Below, piece by piece: positions 8,814-18,104 of a stretch of DNA of 64,000 nucleotides; position 1 is the stretch's first letter, and the number at the start of each line of letters is the position of its first letter. A program made the position numbers and the translations under genes. The stretch is from Alphaproteobacteria bacterium (GTDB taxonomy: Bacteria > Pseudomonadota > Alphaproteobacteria > Micropepsales > Micropepsaceae), in contig JAJPHG010000007.1 of the NCBI GenBank assembly GCA_021325375.1, positions 124,001-188,000 of the forward strand, in the 5' to 3' direction. The notes under the pieces were generated by a model that did no database searches, had not been told where the DNA came from, and saw only the letters and a program-made list of their open reading frames with translations.

Positions 8814-9953
8814 TCATAAACACGCATAGATCGCGTCGATCAGCGCCTTGTTGCGGGGATTCTGCCAGCGCGGGCCCATGTCGTTGGTGACGTAGCCGAA
8901 GGCGACGCCGCTTTGCGGATCGCAAAAGCCGAGCGAGCCGCCCGCGCCGAAATGTCCGAACGCGCCCGGGTTGGGGCCGAGCGGCCGCTCCGCTTGCGTG
9001 AGCTGGAAGCCGAGGCCGAAGCGGCTGGGCCGCTGGTTGATCAGGTCGTGACCGGAAGAATGCTCCGCGGTCGCGCTCGCGAGCGTCTCCGCTGCGAGGA
9101 TGCGCATGCCGTCGATGCTGCCGCCTTTGGCGAGCGCCGCATAGACGCGCGCCACGCCGCGCGCGGTGCCATGTCCATTCGTCGACGGGATCTCGGCAAG
9201 CCGCCACTCGGGGCGGTTCACCCAGCCCGCGCCGGAGATCCCCGGCGGATTCCAATAGGCGTTGAAACGCATCGCCTCTTCCGGTCCCGGCATCGCCGGA
9301 CTGCGCGAGACGTCCGGCCACAGGAACTCGGCGACGCGGCCGTGCTCGCTCGCCGGCAGACCGATATGGACGTCGGCGCCGAGCGGTCCCGCGACCTCCT
9401 CGCGCAGCAGCGTGCCGATGCTCTTTCCCGTCGCGCGGCGCACCACCTCGCCGACGAGAAAGCCGAAGGTGTTGACGTGATAGCCGTGCGCCGTGCCCGG
9501 CGCCCACCATGGCGCCTGGCGGGCGAGCGCATCCGTCATGCGCGGCCAATCGAGGGCCGCGCCTTCCGGAAGCTTCTCACGGATCGACGGAAGCCCCGCG
9601 CGATGCGACAGGATCTGGCGCAGCGTGATCGCCTCTTTTCCCGCGCGCGCGAACTCTGGCCACAGACGCGCGACCGGCGCGTCGAGGTCGATCTCTGCGC
9701 GCTCCACGCGGCGCAGCGCCACGACGGCGCACAGCGCCTTGCTCACCGAGAAGAAGTTGACCAGCGTCTCGCGCCGCCAGGGCTTGCCGCGCGCCTTGTC
9801 GCTATGGCCGCCCCAGAGATCGGCGACGACGCGGCCGTCGACCGCGAGCGCGATCGCAGCCCCCGGCTCGCCGCGGCCGGCGAAATTCTCCGCGAACGCC
9901 TCGCGCAGGCGCGCGAAGCGGGGATCGCAGAGGCCGTCGACCAAAGGCGTCAT
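8814..9953 (-). CDS. Beta-lactamase-fold serine hydrolase (family VIII esterase-like)
   Basis: Protein of about 379 residues of the class C beta-lactamase/esterase fold. SxxK is at S69-V-S-K72 with Y158 in GYHVN as the likely second catalytic residue. Both fit family VIII carboxylesterases and D-aminopeptidase-like enzymes rather than a resistance beta-lactamase. No signal peptide is seen, so it is probably cytoplasmic. The start taken is ATG at 9953 (MTPLVDGLCDPRF). A TTG at 9974 would add seven residues but abuts its AGGGGAG with no spacing. The substrate is unknown. Confidence 0.8.
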   Translation of the reverse strand: MTPLVDGLCDPRFARLREAFAENFAGRGEPGAAIALAVDGRVVADLWGGHSDKARGKPWRRETLVNFFSVSKALCAVVALRRVERAEIDLDAPVARLWPEFARAGKEAITLRQILSHRAGLPSIREKLPEGAALDWPRMTDALARQAPWWAPGTAHGYHVNTFGFLVGEVVRRATGKSIGTLLREEVAGPLGADVHIGLPASEHGRVAEFLWPDVSRSPAMPGPEEAMRFNAYWNPPGISGAGWVNRPEWRLAEIPSTNGHGTARGVARVYAALAKGGSIDGMRILAAETLASATAEHSSGHDLINQRPSRFGLGFQLTQAERPLGPNPGAFGHFGAGGSLGFCDPQSGVAFGYVTNDMGPRWQNPRNKALIDAIYACL

Positions 9954-9998
9954 CGCGCGCGAATGAGAGCACAACTCCCCTGCGCGCGCGAGATTTCC

Positions 9999-10967
9999 TC
10001 AAGGGAAGACGGTGAAGAGGTCGCTCAGATCCTGCTGGTTCGCCGCGTCGCCCAGAAGCGGCGTGACGCCGAAGATCTCCTGCATCGTGCGCAAGGTCGA
10101 GCCGTGGGTGTAGGGGATGTCGTTGGAATAGCCGTGGCCCTTGGCGAAGGGCGACAGCACGAGCATCGGGATCGGCCCGTCGCCGGTGTTGGCCTCGTCG
10201 AAGGTGATGAAGAGCGCGCCGCCGTCCTGATAGGCGGCGGAGTTCATGATCATCGGCACGACGTCCTTGAGCCACTGGTCGCCGTTGCGCACCGCGCCGT
10301 GGTCGCAATTGTCGTGCATGTCGTTGCACAGATTGGGCGTGATCCAGTTGTAGCGCGCGACGGCGTTCCTCTGCAGGTCCTTGGCCAGATTGCCGAACGG
10401 CCGCAGATGCTCGATGCAATATTGCGAATGCTTGTCGTAATTGTCCGTCACGTCGTGGAAGTAGGAGAACGGCTCGTGGCGCACCGCGAAGGACGGGTTC
10501 CCGTCCGCGTTGACCGGGCCCATATTGTGCAGCGGGCAGACGCCGCCCTTGGCGTCCTCGAGATAGGCCTTCCACGAGACGCCGGCATTGTCGAGCAGCG
10601 TGACGAGATGCTGTGTCGTGTCCTGGCCGTTCTTCTTCGGCAAGCCGTCATGCAGGATGCCGAAATTCGTTCCCGCCTCGAGCCACAGATAGTTGGGCAG
10701 GCTCGGATGCAGGCCGGGCGGGTTGTAGTACTGCTCGGCATGCGAGGCCATCGGGACGAGCACGTTGTCGATGTAGTGCGCGCGCTTCTTGCCCTCGATG
10801 CTCTTGTCGTCGCCGGTCCAGTTGTGGTTCTCCATCAGGATGATGAAGACCGTCTTGATGTGATGGGTGACGCCGCCGGGCTTGTCCGCGGCCGAAGCGG
10901 GCAGCGCCAGCGCAAGGCATGAGAGCACGAGCGCGCGCAGCGCCCCATGGAAAGACGGATGGCGCAT
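9999..10967 (-). CDS. Secreted phosphoesterase (alkaline-phosphatase-like, PF04185 type)
   Basis: Protein of 322 residues with a signal peptide (1-26, ALPASA-AD). It carries the family motif KTVFIILMENHNW near 38-50, FITFDEANTGDG near 232 and TYPHGST-like HGSTLRTM near 290. This family includes acid phosphatases and phospholipase C-like enzymes that hydrolyse phosphoesters outside the cytoplasm. The start was chosen at 10967 behind GAGGGA; the frame upstream lacks a signal-peptide start. It stands 45 bp from the serine hydrolase gene on the same strand, possibly co-transcribed. Confidence 0.82.
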   Translation of the reverse strand: MRHPSFHGALRALVLSCLALALPASAADKPGGVTHHIKTVFIILMENHNWTGDDKSIEGKKRAHYIDNVLVPMASHAEQYYNPPGLHPSLPNYLWLEAGTNFGILHDGLPKKNGQDTTQHLVTLLDNAGVSWKAYLEDAKGGVCPLHNMGPVNADGNPSFAVRHEPFSYFHDVTDNYDKHSQYCIEHLRPFGNLAKDLQRNAVARYNWITPNLCNDMHDNCDHGAVRNGDQWLKDVVPMIMNSAAYQDGGALFITFDEANTGDGPIPMLVLSPFAKGHGYSNDIPYTHGSTLRTMQEIFGVTPLLGDAANQQDLSDLFTVFP

Positions 10968-11152
10968 TTTTCCCTCGCATGGCCGGATGTGGATGGCGCA
11001 CGCTATCGCGCACAGGTGACGGGGTTGTGTCAGTTTGGGGCTTGCCGGGCCGGTCGATGCTTTGCCGATATTCGGACGCGTCAACTCGGCTCAAGCTTTC
11101 AATAGCACACGCTTTACTTGTATGATCGTTCGGCCTTCCACGGGAGCGTGCC

Positions 11153-12658
11153 ATGACCGCCGGTGATCGCAAAAGCTTGCGTCGCATGTTGGAATTCGGA
11201 TGGGCAGGCGGCCTGTCGCTTCTGATGGCGGTAAACGCGGCATCGGCAGCCGTGGAAATTTCCGCGTCACCGACCCGGAACATGAGTTGCTCTGCGGGGG
11301 TGTGCACGGCCACTGCCAAGCAGGCCGTGCTCAACGGCACCGATCTCGCCAATATGCTCGCCACCGGCGATACGAAGATTGTGAGCGGAGCAACCGCGAA
11401 GGACATCGACGTCGACGTGGCGCTGAATTGGGTAAGCGCCAGCCGTCTGACATTCGACGGTTATCGCTCCGTAGCCTTCAAGCAGCCGGTCGAGGTTTCC
11501 GGGCCCGGTGCGCTGACCATCGTCACCAACGATGGAGGTCTGAACGGAGACTACAGCTTCCTCGACAAGGGACATGTCGAATTCTGGAGCGACACCGGCA
11601 GTCTCGTCATCAATGGGCATTCCTACGTGCTGGTCTACAACCTCCGTCAGATCCAGCACGCGACCGAGGTCCAGGATTGTTATATCGCGCTCGCGAAAGC
11701 CATCCGTTCCGGCCGCAAGCTCTATACTGCCTCCCCCGTCGAATCGCTCGACGCGACCCTTGAGGGACTGGGCAACACGATTTCCGGCCTCACGATCAAT
11801 GACCAGACGAACAACGACAATGTCGGACTTATAGGTGTGCTCGGAGGAACGGCTTGTCCCAACGGCGTTCGAGATCTCGGCCTTAAATCGTCCAATATCA
11901 CCGGGTCTGGCTCGGGACAGACTCTGGGCACGCTGATAGGAAAAAACGAAGGCGGTTTCGTGCAGAAATCGCATTCTTCCGGCCAGATATCAGCCTCGGG
12001 AGACGCGGTTGTAGGCGGGCTGGTAGGCGACAGCGGCGGCGGCCTTATTTCGCTATCCTATTCGACCGCTACGATCTCGATATCGGGCACGGGCAGCAAC
12101 GGAGCGGTTGGCGGATTGGTCGGGATAAATGCCGGCACCTGCATCACGGGATGTCGTGGAACGATCAGCCAGAGCTTTTCGGCGGGCGCGATATCCGCGG
12201 GCGCGAATACAATGGCGGGCGGTCTGGCCGGCTACAATTCCGGTGCCTCCATCTCGAACTCTTTCGCGCTGGGAGCGGTCAGCGGAGGCGACGCTTCGCT
12301 CGTCGGAGGACTGATCGGCGTCAACGCCGACAGCCCATCCGAAAATGCGCAAGCGTCGGTCTCCAGTTCCTATTCGACCGGCCTGGTGAGCGGGACCGCG
12401 GGCTCCGTGCTGGGCGGTCTGATCGGCCAGGACAATGCCGCTTCCGGGATAGCGGACGCTTATTGGAATCTGGACACCAGCGGCATCCCGGATCCGAGCC
12501 AGGGCGCCGGCAACGTTGCAAACGATCCGGGAATCACAGGGGTGACAACGGTGCAATTGCAATCAGGATTGCCGACAGGGTTCGACGCTTCGATTTGGCT
12601 GACCAAGGCGTCCGGCAACAGCGGGTTCCCTTATTTGCGGACGCTCCCGCCAGGTTGA
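11153..12658 (+). CDS. Secreted GLUG-repeat protein (adhesin-like)
   Basis: Protein of 501 residues with a long signal sequence ending near AASA (about 32). The N-terminal half resembles the haemagglutinin/pectate-lyase-like beta-helix seen in large exoproteins (NGTDLANMLATGD, LVINGHSYVLVYN). Residues about 220-430 are tandem GLUG repeats (VGGLVGDSGGG, AVGGLVGINAG, MAGGLAGYNSG, LVGGLIGVNA, VLGGLIGQD), each followed by a Ser-rich SxSYSTG turn. GLUG repeats occur in surface adhesins and secreted proteases. Base composition is lower in GC than its neighbours, which hints at transfer. No transporter partner is nearby. Confidence 0.75.
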   Translation: MTAGDRKSLRRMLEFGWAGGLSLLMAVNAASAAVEISASPTRNMSCSAGVCTATAKQAVLNGTDLANMLATGDTKIVSGATAKDIDVDVALNWVSASRLTFDGYRSVAFKQPVEVSGPGALTIVTNDGGLNGDYSFLDKGHVEFWSDTGSLVINGHSYVLVYNLRQIQHATEVQDCYIALAKAIRSGRKLYTASPVESLDATLEGLGNTISGLTINDQTNNDNVGLIGVLGGTACPNGVRDLGLKSSNITGSGSGQTLGTLIGKNEGGFVQKSHSSGQISASGDAVVGGLVGDSGGGLISLSYSTATISISGTGSNGAVGGLVGINAGTCITGCRGTISQSFSAGAISAGANTMAGGLAGYNSGASISNSFALGAVSGGDASLVGGLIGVNADSPSENAQASVSSSYSTGLVSGTAGSVLGGLIGQDNAASGIADAYWNLDTSGIPDPSQGAGNVANDPGITGVTTVQLQSGLPTGFDASIWLTKASGNSGFPYLRTLPPG

Positions 12659-12687
12659 GACAATAGCGAGACCGTCAGACCAGGTGC

Positions 12688-12763
12688 TGGTGCCGGCTAC
12701 AGGACTCGAACCTGTGACCCCCTGATTACAAATCAGGTGCTCTACCAGCTGAGCTAAGCCGGC
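12688..12763 (-). tRNA. tRNA-Thr (anticodon TGT)
   Basis: A 76-base cloverleaf on the minus strand: acceptor stem GCCGGCT/AGCCGGC, D-arm TAGCTCAGCTGGTAGAGCA, anticodon stem CCTGA/TCAGG with loop TTTGTAA (anticodon TGT), T-arm with GGTTCGAGTCC, discriminator A and an encoded CCA end. Confidence 0.97.
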
Positions 12764-12873
12764 GCCTGGGGCGTTGATTAACGGACAAGCAGGGCCGAAC
12801 GCAAATCGTGGGATGCGGGGCCCGGCCGGTTGGGCTAGATTCGGCGCAAACGCACGCCACGGAGGTCAAGTCG

Positions 12874-14364
12874 ATGACGAGGCTCGGTTCGGTCCTTGCG
12901 CTGTTGGCTCTGGCTCTGGCTTTGGCCGCTTCCGGTTCCGCCCCGGCGGCCAGCGTCACCACCTATCACAATTCGCTGCAGCGGCTGGGCGCGTACAAGA
13001 TCGAGCGGCTCACCCTCGCGGCGGCGGCGGGCGTGCATCGCGACACGGGCTTCAACGCGAGCATCAGCGGCAACGTCTATGCGCAGCCGCTCTATTGGCA
13101 GCCCGAAGGCGCCAAGATCGGGCTGATCATCGTCGCCACGGAATCCAACAGCGTCTATGCGCTCAACGAAGCGACCGGCGCGATCGTTTGGCAGAACCAA
13201 CTCGCGGCGTCGGTGCCGCTCGCCCAGCTTCCCTGCGGCAACATCGATCCCATGGGCATCACGGGAACGCCGGTGATCGATCCTGCGACAGCGACGCTTT
13301 ATCTCAACGCGCTGACGGCGACGGGGGGCGGCCCGCGGCACATGCTTTATGCGCTCTCGCTCGCCGACGGCTCGGTGCTGCCCAATTGGCCGATCGACAT
13401 GCAGGCGGCGCTGACGGGGCTGGGCGCGAGCTTCGACTCTGCGCATCAGGGCTCGCGCAGCGCGCTGCTGTTCTTCCAGGGCAGGCTCTACGCGACCTAT
13501 GGCGGCAACGCCGGCGATTGCCAGCCCTATCACGGCACGGTCGCGCAGGTGGCGCCCGCCACGGCGACGGTGGAGGCCTATTGGCAGACGCGCGGCGCGC
13601 GCGGCGGCATCTGGGCGCAAGGCGGCATCGCGGGCGACGGGCAGGACCTCTTCGTCACGACGGGCAACACGTCGGGCACGACCGACTGGGCCGACGGCGA
13701 GGCAATCGTGCGGCTGGTGCCGGGGCTGGCGCATTCGACGAAGCCGCGCGACAATTTCGTGCCCGCGAACTGGCAGGATCTCGACGCGAGCGACAAGGAC
13801 CTGGGCGGCACCGAGGCGCTGCCGTTCGACATCAAGTCTTCCGGCGGCACGGTGGCGCAGCGCGTGATCGCGTTCGGCAAGGACGGCAACGCCTATCTCG
13901 CCGACCGGCATTATCTGGGCGGCATCGGCGGCGCGCTCGCGGTGGCGCCGGTGTCCTCCGGCGCGATCCGCACCGCGCCCGCGATCTATCACATGGACGG
14001 CTCGATCAAAGTCGCGTTCACCAGCCGCGGCAGCACGCAATGCAGGGGCAGCAACCTCACCATGCTCAATGTCGCCGCAAGCGGTGTGTCGCCGATCACC
14101 TTCGCCTGGTGCGTGGCGCTGAACGGGCAGGGCGCGCCGATCATCACCACGACCGACGGCATAGCGAACCCGATCGCGTGGGCGGCGGGCGCGGAGGGCG
14201 ACAACCTCCTGCACGGCTTCGACGCGATGACGGGCGCGTCCGTGTTCACCGACACGGCGCCCGCGATGACGGGGCTGCATCACTTCGCGACGATCCTGGC
14301 GACGCAGCGCCGCTTCTATATCGCCGCCGACAACACGGTGTACGCCTATGCGTTCGCGCCGTAG
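12874..14364 (+). CDS. Secreted PQQ-type beta-propeller protein, copy 1
   Basis: Protein of 496 residues with a signal peptide (1-26, APAAS). It has propeller-blade motifs of the PQQ/WD-like kind (VYALNEATGAIVWQNQL, HMLYALSLADGSVL, LLHGFDAMTGASVFTD). Four cysteines (in LPCGNIDPMG, GDCQPYHG, TQCRGSN and AWCVALNG) are conserved in the downstream copy and could form two disulfides. The start was chosen behind GGAGG with 8-base spacing; longer frames are unsupported. It lacks the full dehydrogenase active site known from methanol dehydrogenases, so an enzymatic role is unproven. Tandem paralogue of the next gene. Confidence 0.75.
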   Translation: MTRLGSVLALLALALALAASGSAPAASVTTYHNSLQRLGAYKIERLTLAAAAGVHRDTGFNASISGNVYAQPLYWQPEGAKIGLIIVATESNSVYALNEATGAIVWQNQLAASVPLAQLPCGNIDPMGITGTPVIDPATATLYLNALTATGGGPRHMLYALSLADGSVLPNWPIDMQAALTGLGASFDSAHQGSRSALLFFQGRLYATYGGNAGDCQPYHGTVAQVAPATATVEAYWQTRGARGGIWAQGGIAGDGQDLFVTTGNTSGTTDWADGEAIVRLVPGLAHSTKPRDNFVPANWQDLDASDKDLGGTEALPFDIKSSGGTVAQRVIAFGKDGNAYLADRHYLGGIGGALAVAPVSSGAIRTAPAIYHMDGSIKVAFTSRGSTQCRGSNLTMLNVAASGVSPITFAWCVALNGQGAPIITTTDGIANPIAWAAGAEGDNLLHGFDAMTGASVFTDTAPAMTGLHHFATILATQRRFYIAADNTVYAYAFAP

Positions 14365-14432
14365 CAGTTGGGATTTCATGTCGTCCGATTTCCCTCTAGA
14401 CTGACCACGCTGTCGGAAAAATGGAGAGTGCG

Positions 14433-15881
14433 ATGAAAACCCGCTTCCTGATCGCGGCGATGCTGCTTGCGGTGCCCGCGCATGCCGACAGCGTGACGAC
14501 CTATCACAATTCCAACCAGCGCGACGGCGCCTATGTGATCCCGAGCCTGACGCTGGCGGCCGCGGGCAGCGTCGCCCCCGACACCAGGTTCAACGCCACG
14601 ATCAGCGGCCATGTCTACGCCCAGCCGCTGTTCTGGAAGCCCAAAAGCGCCAAGCGCGGCCTCGTCGTCGTCGCCACCGAATCCAACAACGTCTATGCGC
14701 TCGACGAGGCGAACGGCAAGGTCATGTGGCAGAACCTCATCGGCAACGCGATGCCGCTGAACCAGCTTCCCTGCGGCAACATCGATCCCATGGGCATCAC
14801 CGGCACGCCGGTGATCGATCCCGCCACGGGCACGCTCTATTTCGACGCGATGACGAAGACGAGCAACGGCGCGCGCCACATGGTGCACGCGCTCTCCCTC
14901 GCCGACGGCTCGGAGCTTTCCGGCTGGCCGATCGACATGCAGGCTGCGATCGGCGGCGGCTGGGATTCCTCGGTGCAGGGCGAGCGCAGCGGGCTGCTCT
15001 TCTTCAAGGGCGCGCTCTACGTCGTCTATGGCGGGCATTTCGGCGATTGCGGCTCCTATCGCGGCACGGTCGCGCAGATCGATCCGGCGACGCACGCGGT
15101 CACGGCCAACTGGCAGACGCGCGCGACGGGCGGCGGCATCTGGGCGCAAGGCGGCATCGCGGGCGACGGCGCCTCGCTCTTCGTCACCACCGGCAACACT
15201 TTCGGCACCAGCACCTGGAAGGACGGCGAGGCGATCATCCGGCTGAAACCCGGCCTTGTGCATTCCACCGACACACACGATTTCTTCACGCCGACGAACT
15301 GGCACGACCTCGACAACAGCGACGCGGATCTGGGCGGCACCGAGGCGCTGCCGATCGACATCAAGGTGCCGGGCAAGTCCAAGCGCGTCATCGCCTTCGG
15401 CAAGGACGGCAACGCCTATCTCGCCGACCGGGGCAATCTCGGCGGCATCGGCGGCCAGATCCAGGTGTTCGCCGCCTCGAGCAGCGGCATCCGCACCGCG
15501 CCCGCCGTCTACGAGACCGCGTCGGGCACGATGGTCGCGTTCCAGAGCAATGGCGGCGGTTCCTGCCACGGCGGCAACATCACGATGCTGAGCGTGGCGG
15601 CAAGCGGTTCCAATCCGATGTCGGTCGCGTGGTGCGCGGCGCTGAACGGCGGCGGCGCGCCGATCGTCACCACCACCGACGGCACCAACAATGCGCTTGT
15701 CTGGGCCGTGGGCGCGGAGGGCGACAACGAGCTGCACGCCTTCAACGCGCTGACCGGCGCGGTGGTGTTCGCAGGCACCGGCACGGGCATGAGCGGGCTG
15801 CACCACTACCAGACGATCCTGGCGACGGGGAAGCGCTTCTACGTCGGCGCCGACAACACGGTGTACGCGTTCAAGTTTTAG
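14433..15881 (+). CDS. Secreted PQQ-type beta-propeller protein, copy 2
   Basis: Protein of 482 residues: signal peptide (1-18, VPAHA-DS), then the same fold as the gene 69 bp upstream, with long identical stretches such as LPCGNIDPMGITGTPVIDPA and GGIWAQGGIAGDG. All four conserved cysteines are kept. The start at 14433 follows GGAGAG. The pair clearly arose by tandem duplication, and high identity over the whole length suggests related but perhaps diverged ligands. Function unknown; extracytoplasmic. Confidence 0.75.
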   Translation: MKTRFLIAAMLLAVPAHADSVTTYHNSNQRDGAYVIPSLTLAAAGSVAPDTRFNATISGHVYAQPLFWKPKSAKRGLVVVATESNNVYALDEANGKVMWQNLIGNAMPLNQLPCGNIDPMGITGTPVIDPATGTLYFDAMTKTSNGARHMVHALSLADGSELSGWPIDMQAAIGGGWDSSVQGERSGLLFFKGALYVVYGGHFGDCGSYRGTVAQIDPATHAVTANWQTRATGGGIWAQGGIAGDGASLFVTTGNTFGTSTWKDGEAIIRLKPGLVHSTDTHDFFTPTNWHDLDNSDADLGGTEALPIDIKVPGKSKRVIAFGKDGNAYLADRGNLGGIGGQIQVFAASSSGIRTAPAVYETASGTMVAFQSNGGGSCHGGNITMLSVAASGSNPMSVAWCAALNGGGAPIVTTTDGTNNALVWAVGAEGDNELHAFNALTGAVVFAGTGTGMSGLHHYQTILATGKRFYVGADNTVYAFKF

Positions 15882-15884
15882 TCA

Positions 15885-16013
15885 ACCCTCCCCTTGAGGG
15901 AGGGTCGACAATTTGCGAGCGAAGCGAGAAAATTTCGGGGAGGGGTAGTCGCCTAGGCTAACCCCTCCCCGAAAAATGCTTCGCATTTTTCGACCCTCCC
16001 TCAAGGGGAGGGT
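15885..16013 (+). repeat. Palindromic repeat unit, CCCTCCCCTTGAGGG family
   Basis: Outer arms ACCCTCCCCTTGAG and CTCAAGGGGAGGGT, with inner AAAAATGC/GCATTTTT and GGGGAGGGGT/ACCCCTCCCC pairs. It lies between the 3' ends of two convergent genes and is followed by a T-run, so it could act as a bidirectional terminator. Confidence 0.9.
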
Positions 16014-16018
16014 CGTTT

Positions 16019-17341
16019 TTATTCCGTCTCCACCAGCAGCACCCAATCCCCGTCGCCGCCGGCATTGTTGCCCGGCGGCGTGAAGTCCTGCGTGCCGGTG
16101 TTGGGGAAGCTGCCGATCGCCGTGGTCGTCGCGTTGGTCGGGTCGAACCAGCTTGCGGTCGCGGTGCCTGAGAGCTTGCTCATGTCGACCGTCACTTTGC
16201 GCACCGTCGGCAGATAGGCGAGCAGCAGGCTGCCGTCGCTCGTCAGCGCGGCCGTCGCATAGGTGTCGTCGGGGATCGGATCGTCCTTGGAGAACTTGCC
16301 GAAGCCCTTGGTCAGCACCTGATGCGCGCGGTCGGGGACGAGGTCGTACCATTTGCGCGGCTCGAGCAGCTGCTTGACGTAGGAAAGCTGAAGGATTCCC
16401 ACCGTGTCGAGATTGTCGGCCCAGTCGCCCTGCAGCCGCCAGGAATAGGCACTGCCGTAGAGCTGGCCCGTCGTGCCGCTGGTCGCCGACCACCATTCCT
16501 GGCGGCGCAAATTCTGCGTCGTGCCGCCGTCGGTGCCGCCATTGTGCTCGAACTCGTAATTCGCCTCGACCAGGAAGGTCGGCGCGAAGGCGGCGCGCTT
16601 GTATTCGGTCAATTCCTCCGCATAGGTCGGCCGGTAGGTATAGACCGCGTCGAGGCCGAGCAGCGGACGTAAGGCGCCGTCCTCGAGCGAGGCGCTGACG
16701 TAATAGTCGAGCTCGATGGTCTGGATATGGTTCGGATCGGTCTCGGCCAGGCCGCGCATCACCGCGCGCACGAGCCGGTTCTGCGAAGGATCGCGCCAGC
16801 TCTGGAAGTCGTTGCCGCTCATCCAGATGATGTTGGGCTGGTCCTTGTAGCGATTGCCTAAGAACCGGCCATAGGCGCGCGCCTTCATCTCGCCGTTGTC
16901 GTCCAGCACCGACAACCACCCGCCGGTCTCGATGGGATCGAGGAGCACGACCATGTTCTTGGCGGCGGCGGCCTGAAGCATTTCCTCGGCGCGGTCGAAA
17001 TAGGCGGGGTTGGGCGTGGACAGATCGCCCGGCGTCGTGAACGGCGCGATCCCGTCGAAGGTCGTGCCGTCGGAATTGCACGCGGTGTAGCTGTCGCAGA
17101 GCAGGTTGACCCAGAGCGCGTTGATCCCGTATCGCGCGCGATCCTTGATGAAGAACTTCGCTTGGCGGACCGACAGGTTCCCCACCATCGCCTGCGGCGC
17201 GTCGCCGATCATCAGGAACGGATTGTTGTTCTGGTCGACGAGAGTGCGGTTGCCGGCGCCGGGCTTGAGCGGGAAGACGGGCGGCACGGCAAGCGCCGAC
17301 GATGATAGGAGGATCGTAGCGAATAGAATCGCAGAACGCAT
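16019..17341 (-). CDS. Secreted DUF4038-type glycoside hydrolase-like protein
   Basis: Protein of 440 residues with a signal peptide (1-18). After it comes the NRTLVDQNNNPFLMIGDAPQ opening typical of DUF4038 (apiosidase-like, TIM-barrel) proteins, WxxN-type segments (GINALWVNLL, NIIWMSGNDFQSW) and a C-terminal beta domain (about 350-440) like the collagen-binding domain that accompanies DUF4038. It would act outside the inner membrane on a glycan; the substrate is unknown. The start is the ATG at 17341 behind AGAGAGG; the upstream Met gives no signal peptide. Confidence 0.75.
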   Translation of the reverse strand: MRSAILFATILLSSSALAVPPVFPLKPGAGNRTLVDQNNNPFLMIGDAPQAMVGNLSVRQAKFFIKDRARYGINALWVNLLCDSYTACNSDGTTFDGIAPFTTPGDLSTPNPAYFDRAEEMLQAAAAKNMVVLLDPIETGGWLSVLDDNGEMKARAYGRFLGNRYKDQPNIIWMSGNDFQSWRDPSQNRLVRAVMRGLAETDPNHIQTIELDYYVSASLEDGALRPLLGLDAVYTYRPTYAEELTEYKRAAFAPTFLVEANYEFEHNGGTDGGTTQNLRRQEWWSATSGTTGQLYGSAYSWRLQGDWADNLDTVGILQLSYVKQLLEPRKWYDLVPDRAHQVLTKGFGKFSKDDPIPDDTYATAALTSDGSLLLAYLPTVRKVTVDMSKLSGTATASWFDPTNATTTAIGSFPNTGTQDFTPPGNNAGGDGDWVLLVETE

Positions 17342-17382
17342 GATGCACCTCTCTGCACCACTATAGCGCAAGTTGGGAAATA

Positions 17383-18054
17383 TCACGTTTCTTCTCGTGC
17401 CACCGACATCTTCTCCGGCACCACCGCGCCGCCGGAGATCACCATGGTCATCGCCTGGTCGGTCGGGATGTCGAGGAAGACGAGCTTGGAGGCGGGCAAA
17501 ATCTCCAGGAATCCCGAAGTGGGATTGAGGGCGCTGGGAACGTAGACGGCGGCCAGCTCCTCGCCGGTGCGGGCATCGATGAAGCTGCGCATCAGGAACG
17601 CCACCGTCCTCATGCCTTCATGCGGGAACTCGACCAGCACCACGCGCTGATCGCCGCCGGGGCGCTGCTGCAGCACGTCGAGCAGCTTCTTGACCGCGGA
17701 ATAGATCGTCTGGACCAGCGGGATGCGGCGGATGATGCGCTCGAAAAGGCCGATCAGGCGCTGGCCGATGACGCGCGAGGCCACCGCGCCGACGGCATAG
17801 AGCACCGCGAGCGCCACGACCACGGCGATGGCGAGGCGGACGTCGGGGTTGGCGATCCAGGGCGCCGCCGCGGGGAACCTGCGATCCATGAAATCGGTCA
17901 GGGGCCCGGCCAGCGGCTGGCCGAAGGCGGAGAGAATGCCGAGCAGGAAATTGAACACCAGCCACACCGCGAACAGGGGCGCGATGGTGAGCAGCCCCGC
18001 GAGCAGCGTGCGCTGGAAATTCGGCTGCCAGAAGCGCCGCTTGGTCTCGTCCAT
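17383..18054 (-). CDS. DUF502 family membrane protein
   Basis: Protein of 223 residues with two transmembrane helices (about 18-45 and 72-97) and a soluble beta-rich C-terminal domain (FERIIRRIPLVQTIYSAVKKLLDVL, VVLVEFPHEGMRTVAFLM, AVYVPSALNPTSGFLEILP). This is the DUF502 signature, widespread in proteobacteria with no established role. It is divergent from metG, with about 50 bp between the starts. The start at 18054 follows GTGGAGA. Confidence 0.85.
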   Translation of the reverse strand: MDETKRRFWQPNFQRTLLAGLLTIAPLFAVWLVFNFLLGILSAFGQPLAGPLTDFMDRRFPAAAPWIANPDVRLAIAVVVALAVLYAVGAVASRVIGQRLIGLFERIIRRIPLVQTIYSAVKKLLDVLQQRPGGDQRVVLVEFPHEGMRTVAFLMRSFIDARTGEELAAVYVPSALNPTSGFLEILPASKLVFLDIPTDQAMTMVISGGAVVPEKMSVAREET

Positions 18055-18104
18055 CTGCGTCTCCACGGTTGAGTTATTCCGCCAACACATTTATGCCAAA
18101 GCGC

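Noticed and set aside
12835-15806. Long minus-strand frames across both propeller genes
   Set aside because: Shadows of the duplicated genes; the similarity between them only mirrors the similarity of the real genes.
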